Origin: Anaerolineae bacterium
GTDB taxonomy: Bacteria; Chloroflexota; Anaerolineae; Anaerolineales; E44-bin32
Direction: 5' to 3'
Assembly: GCA_030598885.1 (NCBI GenBank)
Contig: JAUVOZ010000124.1
Coordinates: forward strand, 1-6,109
Length of the DNA stretch: 6,109 bases
Both the position numbers and the translations under genes were made by a program. How positions within the stretch are numbered: position 1 is the first letter of the stretch; every line of letters starts with the position of its first letter. Under the pieces are notes generated by a model. That model saw only the letters and a program-made list of their open reading frames with translations, made no database searches and was not told the DNA's origin. This document shows positions 1 through 6,061 of this stretch, piece by piece.

Positions 1-2
1 AT

Positions 3-1445
3 TACCTAAGGGACAAAGGTTATCGCGAACAGGAATTAAAAGACTCAGGGATGGTCGCAGAACGGGATTCGGGTGGCATCTACGACCGTTTTCGTCACCG
101 GATAATGATCCCCATCCGTGACGTTAGGGGACGGATGGTAGGATTTGGGGCGAGAGTGGTCGACCCCGAAGATGTCCCAAAGTTCCTGAACTCTCCACAA
201 ACCGTGTTGTTCGATAAAGGCCGGATGCTATACGGTCTGGATAAAGCTCGTAAAGCGATCAGGATGGCCGATCAAGCGGTAATTGTTGAGGGCTACATGG
301 ATGTGATAGCCCTACACCAGGCTGGGTTCGCCAATGTAGTTTCACCTATGGGAACCGCGCTCTCTGAAAGCCAATTACGTTTGCTCAAACGTTACAGCCG
401 CCGAATGATCCTCGCTCTAGACGCGGACGTAGCTGGAAGTCGGGCAACCCTGCGTGGTTTGACTGTGGCGCGTGAGACGCTTGAGCGACAACCCGACCCG
501 ATATTTGATACTCGCGGCCTGGTGCGTCACGAAGGTCGCATAGATGCTGATATTCGGGTTGTCACCCTTCCCGAGGGGGTTGATCCCGATGAAGTAGTGG
601 CTCACGACCCGGCGGCTTGGTCGGACCTGATTGATGGCGCCCAGACGGTAGTCAATTACGTTGTAGAGGTCCTCACTACTGATCATGATCTCGATGATCC
701 CAAAGTCAAGGCGGAGATTGCTCGCCAGGTGATACCGTTGATCGAGGATGTCGCCGACCCAGTTGAGAGGGAAGCATACCGCCAGAATCTGGCCCGGCGG
801 CTTAAAGTGGACGAACGGGCGTTGATGGCTTGGCGTCAAAGGCCTCATAGCCGCCGATCTCGTCGAGGTGTTTCGACCGAGGCAGGAGTGGAAGGTGTAG
901 TGAGCAAACGGGTGGAGTCCCCGATTGAGCGTTTCTGCTTAGGTGTATTGTTGCGCGACCCGGAACTCCTTTACCGGGTTGATCGTAAGTTACAGGCGCT
1001 ATCTCTGGAGAGATTGTCACCCCAGAACTTTACAGGAACAGAGCATCAGGTTATCTTTCAAGCTGTACAGGAAGCGTTGACCCAGGAAGAGGAAGAACCA
1101 GCCCATCACTGGCGGAATTGCATTGAGATGCCTCTGCTGACATTAGCTGATTCATTGCTAGCTGAAGTTATTGACTTCGATTTCACCCAACCCAGGGTGA
1201 TCGAGGAGATCATGACCAACTTCCTACGTCTGCGAAAGCGTAATCTGGAGTTGACCTTAACCCATCTGAGGTTTCAACTTTTGGCGGTCCAGGAAGGTGA
1301 GTCGTTCGAGGAGGGACAGGATGGAGATGTGTGGCATCACATGCGCAAGGTGCAACACATTGCCTCTGAGAAGGACCGGTTGGATCGAGCTCTAGCTGGT
1401 CATGGTGGAAATCGTCCAACGACACTGATCGCAGAGGAACGGTAA
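3..1445 (+). CDS. dnaG: DNA primase DnaG, 5' end missing (partial)
   Basis: DnaG makes the short RNA primers that start leading and lagging strand DNA synthesis, working with the replicative helicase DnaB. The frame is already open at base 3, reading YLRDKGYREQELKDSGMV, so the Met codon at base 51 is internal and the gene begins upstream. About 480 residues are visible; by comparison with E. coli DnaG roughly 170 are missing, namely the N-terminal CHC2 zinc domain and the start of the polymerase core. Visible in order are the end of the RNAP core (DRFRHRIMIPI, then KFLNSPQT and the KGRMLYGLDKA segment) and the Toprim domain with EGYMD (Glu at visible residue 96) and LDADVAG (Asp140 and Asp142, metal ligands). 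Next comes a linker with FDTRGLVRHEG, VVTLPEGVDPDEVV and a helical region. The C-terminal part (from about PIERFCLGVLLRDPELL) resembles the DnaB-binding domain. It ends TAA, 18 bases before the sigma factor gene, as expected for a shared operon. Confidence 0.96.
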   Translation, partial: YLRDKGYREQELKDSGMVAERDSGGIYDRFRHRIMIPIRDVRGRMVGFGARVVDPEDVPKFLNSPQTVLFDKGRMLYGLDKARKAIRMADQAVIVEGYMDVIALHQAGFANVVSPMGTALSESQLRLLKRYSRRMILALDADVAGSRATLRGLTVARETLERQPDPIFDTRGLVRHEGRIDADIRVVTLPEGVDPDEVVAHDPAAWSDLIDGAQTVVNYVVEVLTTDHDLDDPKVKAEIARQVIPLIEDVADPVEREAYRQNLARRLKVDERALMAWRQRPHSRRSRRGVSTEAGVEGVVSKRVESPIERFCLGVLLRDPELLYRVDRKLQALSLERLSPQNFTGTEHQVIFQAVQEALTQEEEEPAHHWRNCIEMPLLTLADSLLAEVIDFDFTQPRVIEEIMTNFLRLRKRNLELTLTHLRFQLLAVQEGESFEEGQDGDVWHHMRKVQHIASEKDRLDRALAGHGGNRPTTLIAEER

Positions 1446-1463
1446 AAAGGGATTAGCGAGCGT

Positions 1464-3023
1464 ATGTCATCGTCAAAGGAACATCCTAAAGAATTCGAAC
1501 TCGAACCCAAAGACGAACCACTGGTTGGTCAAGGGGATGCGGTTGATGTGGTTGGAGGAAAATCCCTCAAAGTCGAACCTGATTTTAATGAGTTATCCTC
1601 GCATTTGGAAGGGAAAGTGGACGAGGGCCAAGATATTGTTGAGTTACCCTTGGTGGTTGAGTTGAGTGATGACCCAGTCAGACTGTACCTTAAAGAGATT
1701 GGACGTGTCGAGTTGCTCAACCCAGATCAGGAGCTGTGGTTGGCGGTCCGTATGGATGCTGCTCGTCGGTTGGAGTTGCTCGAGTCGGGCCGTGCTTCTC
1801 GTCGAAGAGTCGGGGAAACTGCCGTCGCGGTGCAACAGGCACTGTTTGACGATATGCGCACTGCATGGAAACGGGTTGTGGAAGATGCGCACAGGCTAGA
1901 CCAGCCAGTTCCAGACCTAAGACTCATTCTTGAAGAAGCTCGTCAACTCCGGCAAGCCTGGGATGTCGTAACTGTCTCCTATCTGCGGACGTGGCTCGAT
2001 AACGAAATGTGGGGATCCGATCCAACCTGGGAACAGGTGGCCCGCAACGCGCTGGAGGTTTTCCTTGCGCTCTACTTGTTCCCGACGGATGTGCAGGAGC
2101 GCCTCTCTGAGCGGCTGGCGAATGGTAAGCGCCTACCCATCAGTAGAACCTTCAAACGTTGGCTGGCGGATCCGAAGGAACTAAGATATGAAACTCGGAT
2201 CATTGTCGGTCTGGCTGAGGAGGCGCAAGCGGCATTGATCAGAGCTAACCTACGCCTGGTGGTTAGTGTAGCGAAGCGTTACATGGGTCGAGGGATAGCT
2301 TTCTTGGACCTGATACAAGAGGGGAATATCGGGTTGCTGCGTGCGGTTGAGAAATTCGATCCTGCGAAGGGCTATAAATTCAGCACCTATGCAACCTGGT
2401 GGATTCGTCAGGCGATTAGCCGGGCAATCGCCGATCAGGCCCGAACTATCCGTATTCCAGTGCACATGGTTGAAACAATCCATCGCTTGATGCGCGTTCA
2501 GCGGCGGTTGGTTCAAGAGCTTGGACGCGATCCGACCTCTGAAGAGTTGGCTCTAGAGATGGAACTGCTCGAACCTGAAGATATTATGGCGATCAGATCA
2601 CGAGTTGAAAGCGAACCACTCGACCCGATCTTGGAGCGTAAATGGCGACGAGCCGCTGCCAGGGTACGTCGCATTATCCGCATCGCTCAGGAACCAATGT
2701 CGCTTGAAACTCCAGTAGGTGCAGAGGAATCCAGCCAATTAGGCGACTTCATCGAAGATGACACGATGCCTGAACCGGTGGACGCGGCTGCTAAAGAGTT
2801 GCTTAAGGAACAGGTTCGAAACGCTCTCTCGGTGCTTACCGAGCGCGAGCGCCAGGTGCTCGAAATGCGCTTTGGATTGCGAGATGGCAAGGACTACACA
2901 CTGGAGGAAGTTGGTAGACATTTTAAGGTCACTCGCGAGCGAATCCGCCAGATTGAGGCAAAGGCGTTGCGTAAGCTCCGTCATCCAACACGTAGCCGTC
3001 ACCTGAGAGACTATCTCTACTAA
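1464..3023 (+). CDS. rpoD: Primary RNA polymerase sigma factor, sigma-70 family (RpoD/SigA type)
   Basis: This is the housekeeping sigma factor, which directs RNA polymerase to -10/-35 promoters. It has 519 residues. The first 69 or so are acidic and unconserved and do not clearly match region 1.1. Region 1.2 is at about 69-104 (DDPVRLYLKEIGRVELL). A non-conserved helical stretch spans about 105-250. Region 2 is at about 254-335, including NLRLVVSVAKRYMGRG, the core-binding DLIQEGNIGLLRAVEKFD and the -10 recognition stretch YKFSTYATWWIRQAISRAI. Region 3 begins with QARTIRIPVHMVETI at about 326-340. The segment PMSLETPVG to GDFIEDD (about 411-433) is the usual region 3.2. Region 4.2, with the helix-turn-helix and RERIRQIEAKALRKLRHP, is at about 479-508 and reads -35 elements. 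Region 3 carries an extra stretch of about 24 residues at about 376-402. The ATG at 1464 lies 18 bases after the dnaG stop, with AAAGGGA at 1446-1452 as a possible, slightly distant ribosome binding site. It is probably cotranscribed with dnaG. Group 1 assignment is inferred from the complete regions 2-4 and the operon. Confidence 0.96.
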   Translation: MSSSKEHPKEFELEPKDEPLVGQGDAVDVVGGKSLKVEPDFNELSSHLEGKVDEGQDIVELPLVVELSDDPVRLYLKEIGRVELLNPDQELWLAVRMDAARRLELLESGRASRRRVGETAVAVQQALFDDMRTAWKRVVEDAHRLDQPVPDLRLILEEARQLRQAWDVVTVSYLRTWLDNEMWGSDPTWEQVARNALEVFLALYLFPTDVQERLSERLANGKRLPISRTFKRWLADPKELRYETRIIVGLAEEAQAALIRANLRLVVSVAKRYMGRGIAFLDLIQEGNIGLLRAVEKFDPAKGYKFSTYATWWIRQAISRAIADQARTIRIPVHMVETIHRLMRVQRRLVQELGRDPTSEELALEMELLEPEDIMAIRSRVESEPLDPILERKWRRAAARVRRIIRIAQEPMSLETPVGAEESSQLGDFIEDDTMPEPVDAAAKELLKEQVRNALSVLTERERQVLEMRFGLRDGKDYTLEEVGRHFKVTRERIRQIEAKALRKLRHPTRSRHLRDYLY

Positions 3024-3054
3024 ACTCCCCTGTGCGTTTCATAATTGTCTTCTA

Positions 3055-4845
3055 TCACTCCGAATGTCGTGAAAGGTACCGGCAACCATCCTTCCACATT
3101 TCTTGGAGAACGACTTGAGCCATCGATATCCATCGGAATCGATGGCCATGCATCGTAAGCTCCAACTCACGTTTGTCACAGATCGTACTTAGATTAGAAG
3201 TTTCCACTTGAGTTTTAAGATCTTTGAGACGAGCCTGTCTTTCTGGCAAGCTATCGATTGTCAAGATGCGGTCGATCTCTTTATCAAGGGCGATTGCTCG
3301 TGTGATCCTCTTATCGGTTGCAGTTGCGATAGAGGACTCTATCAAACCATATTCTCCCTTTAGAAGGTTCAACCTTCGCCCGGCTTCATAGGTCGCCGAC
3401 ACGATAGCATTGCGATCCATCCATCTCGTCTCATAATTTAATGCGTATTTCCAGCTGGGGGCTAGCAAGGCTTGGCGATGTTCTTCCAGCGTGCGAAAAA
3501 ATAGGTGGTACCCATGACGCTCCGGTTCTTCAAAAGCCCGGCTGCCAGGGTCTAAGAAAGGAGCCAAGGGGGAGATAAATGGAGCAAGGCGTTTTTCTCC
3601 ATTGGAAGTATAACGGCTTATTAATTGACCACAGTAATCGACTGTCCCCATGACCGATTCGAAGGTCTGTTTTGGCAAACCCACCATAAAAAACACATCG
3701 AGCCTGCGGCAACCGGCATCGAGCGCGCTGGCGATTGTTCGTTCGATCGCTTCCGTACTGTAGGGACGACCGAAGGTTTTTCGCACCTGATCGTCGTGAG
3801 ATTCAAGTGAGATTTCTATAGTGAAGTCGGGTAGTGCTCTTGCGACGCGATTGAAGAATTTGGGTTGGGCGGCATCAAACAACTCAAGGATTATTGGTTT
3901 CTTAAACCCGGCAATTGCATCCAGGAAGCGATTGGCGTAGTCATCTCCAGCCTGACGGATATCCCCTAATACGAAAATTGGTCCTCGACTAAACCTTGAG
4001 ACACTCCGTATGTCAGATGCTAGTTCTTCTGGCTTCCGAAAGGAAGGTTTCTGACGGGCATGGAGCTTTCGGAAGGCGGAAGCGGATCCTCCACATGTAA
4101 GGCAATTGTGTGTGCATCCGCGGGCGCTTAGAACCGCGGTGATCGGATAACGGATCCAGGTATTAAAAGGTAAAAAATTAGCCAGATCGCGATAGCGTAT
4201 AACCGATTTGAGGACGTGGCTATAATCCAATAGAAGTCCATCAAGATTTTGAGGGCAGTGGCTTAGGGGGTTCACATGAACCTGTTGCTCAGAATCCTTC
4301 CACACCAAATTAGGGACAGATTCGAGTTGACGGTACTCTGCAGATCCGACATGTGGCTGTGCTTGTCCTCCTGAGCAAATGTAGTTCAGCAATTCTAAGA
4401 CTGGGTGTTCGGTGGAATCGCCGCGCATCACAAAGTCGACCTCATGCCGTTGGGCCAGTTCTCGGTGGAAGTATGTTGAGGAGAATCCGCCGAAAAGGAT
4501 GGATCGATTGGGATGTAAACGCTTCACAATACGGGCAATTTCAAGCGAGCCGTGAGCGTGAGGTAGCCAGTGAAGATCGATCCCAAAGACGGCAGCGTCC
4601 ATTTGGGCTATGTTGGCTTCAACATCAAAATTGGGGTCCTTGAGCATTCGCAGAGCTAGATTGGCAATACGAACGCGGTATCCATTCCGTTCCAGATACT
4701 CGGCGATGCTGGTAAAACCGATTGGATACATCTCAAATACCGGCGTCGAGGGAACCAGATCACTAATAGGTCCATAGAGGATGGATTTGCGTCGAAAATC
4801 ATACACGCTAGGTGCGTGGATAAGTATCAAACCGCATTGACTCAA
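3055..4845 (-). CDS. B12-binding domain/radical SAM protein (TIGR04190-like), function unknown
   Basis: This 596-residue protein belongs to the radical SAM enzymes with an N-terminal cobalamin-binding-type domain. Residues about 1-160 form the Rossmann-like B12 domain: LILIHAP at the start, PIGFTSIAEYLERNGYRVRIANL at 41-63, GIDLHWLPHAHGSLEIA at 88-104, then ILFGGFSSTYFHREL and VDFVMRGDSTEHPVLELL. The standard DxHxxG cobalamin ligand motif is not present in canonical form (DLHWLPHAHG takes its place), so B12 binding is uncertain. The radical SAM core, about 235-430, has CTHNCLTC (Cys244, Cys248, Cys251), the CxxxCxxC ligands of the 4Fe-4S cluster. It continues with IEISLESHDDQVRKTFGRPYST and FFMVGLPKQT, typical of the barrel. 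Residues about 430-596 are a family-specific C-terminal region. No signal peptide or membrane segment is seen, so it is probably cytosolic. The start is TTG, read from the minus strand, with AAGGAG six bases upstream; the next Met is residue 39, inside the conserved domain. It converges on the sigma gene and has no obvious operon partner. Family assignment is from memory; substrate unknown. Confidence 0.9.
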   Translation of the reverse strand: MSQCGLILIHAPSVYDFRRKSILYGPISDLVPSTPVFEMYPIGFTSIAEYLERNGYRVRIANLALRMLKDPNFDVEANIAQMDAAVFGIDLHWLPHAHGSLEIARIVKRLHPNRSILFGGFSSTYFHRELAQRHEVDFVMRGDSTEHPVLELLNYICSGGQAQPHVGSAEYRQLESVPNLVWKDSEQQVHVNPLSHCPQNLDGLLLDYSHVLKSVIRYRDLANFLPFNTWIRYPITAVLSARGCTHNCLTCGGSASAFRKLHARQKPSFRKPEELASDIRSVSRFSRGPIFVLGDIRQAGDDYANRFLDAIAGFKKPIILELFDAAQPKFFNRVARALPDFTIEISLESHDDQVRKTFGRPYSTEAIERTIASALDAGCRRLDVFFMVGLPKQTFESVMGTVDYCGQLISRYTSNGEKRLAPFISPLAPFLDPGSRAFEEPERHGYHLFFRTLEEHRQALLAPSWKYALNYETRWMDRNAIVSATYEAGRRLNLLKGEYGLIESSIATATDKRITRAIALDKEIDRILTIDSLPERQARLKDLKTQVETSNLSTICDKRELELTMHGHRFRWISMAQVVLQEMWKDGCRYLSRHSE

Positions 4846-4851
4846 GTCTTA

Positions 4852-4857
4852 CTCCTT
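4852..4857 (-). promoter_or_regulatory. Ribosome binding site supporting a TTG start
   Basis: Read on the minus strand this is AAGGAG, followed by six bases and then the TTG at 4845-4843. It is a near-perfect Shine-Dalgarno at ideal spacing. It decides the start of the radical SAM gene, because no ATG exists in frame until residue 39, well inside the conserved B12-type domain. Confidence 0.8.
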
Positions 4858-4910
4858 ATCAAATTCCTTTTCCAGGGTAAAAATCGGTAAAGATCCATCT
4901 CTCGGTTCCT

Positions 4911-4937
4911 ATAAGAACAAGGCAGTCGAGTTCTTAT
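4911..4937. repeat. Inverted octamer pair ATAAGAAC / GTTCTTAT, possible operator or leader hairpin
   Basis: ATAAGAAC at 4911-4918 and its exact reverse complement GTTCTTAT at 4930-4937 are separated by 11 bases. The same octamer occurs a third time, in direct orientation, at 5025-5032. The pair lies 66-92 bases upstream of the radical SAM start codon. It could be a dimeric regulator's operator or an 8-bp hairpin in the leader of that gene. No T-run follows on either strand, so a terminator is unlikely. Its role is inference only. Confidence 0.4.
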
Positions 4938-5125
4938 GCACCCGTCGCTGATCTGATCCACGAGGAGATAGGTCTAGATTAAGCAGGTTGATATAGAGAT
5001 ATCGCTAGGAGACTCATCAGTTGAATAAGAACGGCTGGCAACAACGGTTGAACTCTAGCATGGGCTGAAATTTGTGTCAACGCTGGATGAAAGGGTAGAA
5101 GTGCCCTCAATTGATTAGCGGGTAA

Positions 5126-5154
5126 TTGGGTAAGGAGCCAGCTTATTGTATAGT
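5126..5154 (+). promoter_or_regulatory. Candidate sigma-70 promoter for the acylphosphatase operon
   Basis: TTGGGT (5126-5131) and TATAGT (5149-5154) are 17 bases apart. The -10 matches the consensus at five of six positions, the -35 only at three. Transcription would start near 5161, giving a leader of under 30 bases ahead of the acylphosphatase start. The position fits, but the weak -35 keeps this tentative. Confidence 0.38.
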
Positions 5155-5188
5155 TGGGGAAGTGAGGAGTCAATAGTAGAGATTGAAA

Positions 5189-5482
5189 ATGACCGCAACG
5201 CGAGCACACTTGTGGATCTCCGGTCAGGTGCAGGGAGTGAATTTTCGCTACTACACCCGCCAGCAGGCGCTTCGCCTGGGGCTCACAGGCTGGGTACGCA
5301 ATATGTGGGACGGAAGGGTGGAAGTGCTTCTGGAAGGGGAGGAGGCGATTGTTCGCCAGATGGTCGATTGGTGCCATACCGGTCCATCAGCAGCATATGT
5401 GGTTGGGGTGGAGATCGAGTGGGAATCACCCTCTGGAACCCTAGATAATTTTGATATCCGAATGACAGCCAGTGGGAGGTAG
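5189..5482 (+). CDS. acyP: Acylphosphatase
   Basis: This small cytosolic enzyme hydrolyses the carboxyl-phosphate bond of acyl phosphates such as acetyl phosphate or 1,3-bisphosphoglycerate. From the ATG at 5189 it has 97 residues, the normal family length. The first signature, ISGQVQGVNFRYYTRQQA, contains the phosphate-binding loop and the catalytic Arg20. The second, LTGWVRNMWDGRVEVLLEGE, contains the catalytic Asn38. Both active-site residues are intact and the single alpha/beta domain fills the protein. An in-frame TTG at 5183 would add two residues and has GAGGAG (5164-5169) 13 bases upstream. ATG was preferred by codon, although its spacing to that ribosome binding site is long (19 bases), so the start is not settled. 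The TAG stop is followed after 5 bases by the next gene, whose ribosome binding site lies inside this gene's last codons, so the two are probably cotranscribed and coupled in translation. Confidence 0.93.
   Translation: MTATRAHLWISGQVQGVNFRYYTRQQALRLGLTGWVRNMWDGRVEVLLEGEEAIVRQMVDWCHTGPSAAYVVGVEIEWESPSGTLDNFDIRMTASGR
5474..5480 (+). promoter_or_regulatory. Ribosome binding site of the Mth938-like gene, inside the upstream gene
   Basis: GGGAGGT lies within the last codons of the acylphosphatase gene, seven bases before the ATG at 5488. It is a strong Shine-Dalgarno at good spacing. Ribosomes finishing the first gene would pass over it, which suggests translational coupling. Confidence 0.75.
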
Positions 5483-5487
5483 TCTTC

Positions 5488-5838
5488 ATGGCCAAGCCCA
5501 AGATCGATGCTTACAATTTTGGTCGGATCGTGATCGACGGACAAGTCTATCATCAAGATGTGATACTCCTCCCGGATCGTGTGTTACCCAATTGGTGGCG
5601 CGTCGAAGGCCACTCGCTGGCTCTTGAGGATCTGCAGCAGGCTCTTGGTTGCTCGCCGCAGGTGTTGGTGATTGGTTTGGGAAAGTACCAACAGATGAAG
5701 GTGCCAGAGGAGACCCGGGAGCAGATTGAAGCGGTTGGAATCCGGTTGGTAGCTCTGGAGACTGGTAAGGCCTGTGAAACTTATAACCAACTGCGCGAGC
5801 AGGAGCACGTAGTTGCTGCGTTGCACCTTACTTGTTAG
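5488..5838 (+). CDS. Mth938-like domain protein (DUF498/AAMDC family)
   Basis: This 116-residue protein matches the Mth938-like fold family, which includes archaeal MTH938, human AAMDC and the complex I assembly factor NDUFAF3. Their shared molecular activity is not established, and the bacterial members are uncharacterised. Family features seen are IDAYNFGRIVIDGQVYHQDVI at 6-26, PDRVLPNWWRVEGHSL at 29-44, the central QVLVIGLGKYQQMKVPEE at 58-75 and the terminal VVAALHLTC at 108-116. The single domain fills the whole protein, with no signal peptide, membrane segment or catalytic motif that I recognise. The ATG is supported by GGGAGGT seven bases upstream. The gene lies 5 bases after the acylphosphatase, so a shared transcript is likely. 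A link to respiratory complex assembly cannot be read from this context, as no nuo gene is present in the window. Confidence 0.9.
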   Translation: MAKPKIDAYNFGRIVIDGQVYHQDVILLPDRVLPNWWRVEGHSLALEDLQQALGCSPQVLVIGLGKYQQMKVPEETREQIEAVGIRLVALETGKACETYNQLREQEHVVAALHLTC

Positions 5839-5948
5839 GGAACGGGTAGGACTTGGTCGAGAGGCGTCTTATGATAGGTTGACATCGTGGGTAACCCCTG
5901 ATGGGTGATTGTGATAGAGCGTACGATGCTTATTGAGAGATGAGGAGC

Positions 5949-6033
5949 AGCGAGACGGGACGAACACCGGTAAGACCATCCGGTGCGAACGGCGGCCTTC
6001 GGCCCTACAAGATCACTAGGATCCCGTCTCGCT
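5949..6033. repeat. Long inverted repeat enclosing a structured repeat copy
   Basis: AGCGAGACGGGA (5949-5960) and its perfect reverse complement TCCCGTCTCGCT (6022-6033) are 61 bases apart. They could close a multi-branch fold around two inner hairpins: CACCGG/CCGGTG (5965-5970 with 5980-5985) and GGCC-TTC-GGCC (5994-6004). No T-run follows, so it does not look like a standard intrinsic terminator. It may be a small non-coding RNA, a folded mRNA 3' end or a mobile palindromic element; the sequence alone does not decide. Confidence 0.6.
5956..6003 (+). repeat. Structured GC-rich intergenic repeat, copy 1
   Basis: This 48-base stretch, starting CGGGACGAACACCGGTAAG, recurs at 6062-6109 with only two mismatches. 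It holds a 6-bp hairpin CACCGG-loop-CCGGTG with a nine-base loop (5971-5979), then a short hairpin GGCC-TTC-GGCC whose last base is at 6004. It resembles the dispersed palindromic intergenic repeats I associate with Chloroflexota genomes, a comparison made from memory. Confidence 0.75.
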
Positions 6034-6061
6034 TCCCTTACAGGATGCTTCGCGATGCTCG

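Larger units (their letters stand above)
4846..5188. other. Divergent intergenic region, non-coding
   Basis: These 343 bases separate the leftward radical SAM gene from the rightward acylphosphatase gene, so promoters for both should lie here. I see a ribosome binding site for the leftward gene, an inverted octamer pair with a third copy further right, a small GATAT/ATATC hairpin (4990-5003), and a plausible rightward promoter near 5126-5154. I could not place a convincing leftward promoter. No tRNA, riboswitch box or credible small gene was recognised. An open minus-strand frame runs through the right half, but it continues antisense into the acylphosphatase and resembles nothing I know. Confidence 0.6.

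Noticed and set aside
681..690. GATCATGATC palindrome
   Set aside because: It lies inside conserved primase coding sequence in an Asp-rich stretch and is explained by codon content.
417..848. Open frame of 143 codons on the minus strand within dnaG
   Set aside because: It is fully antisense to well conserved primase sequence, has no recognisable domain and no reason to be a gene.
4846..5182. Possible cobalamin riboswitch upstream of the B12-domain radical SAM gene
   Set aside because: I looked on the minus strand for the conserved B12 box and its GCCACTG core and found neither; only a simple octamer inverted repeat is present.
4979..5377. Open frame of 132 codons on the minus strand with a hydrophobic C-terminal half
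   Set aside because: Its N-terminal half is antisense to the acylphosphatase active-site region, the protein resembles no family I know, and composition alone can explain the length.
5894..5906. ACCC-CTGAT-GGGT hairpin as terminator of the Mth938-like gene
   Set aside because: The stem is only 4 bp and no T-run follows.
5879..5907. Perfect -35 hexamer TTGACA at 5879-5884 as a promoter for a downstream transcript
   Set aside because: The hexamer 17 bases on is TGGGTG, a poor -10, and no better one lies at allowed spacing.
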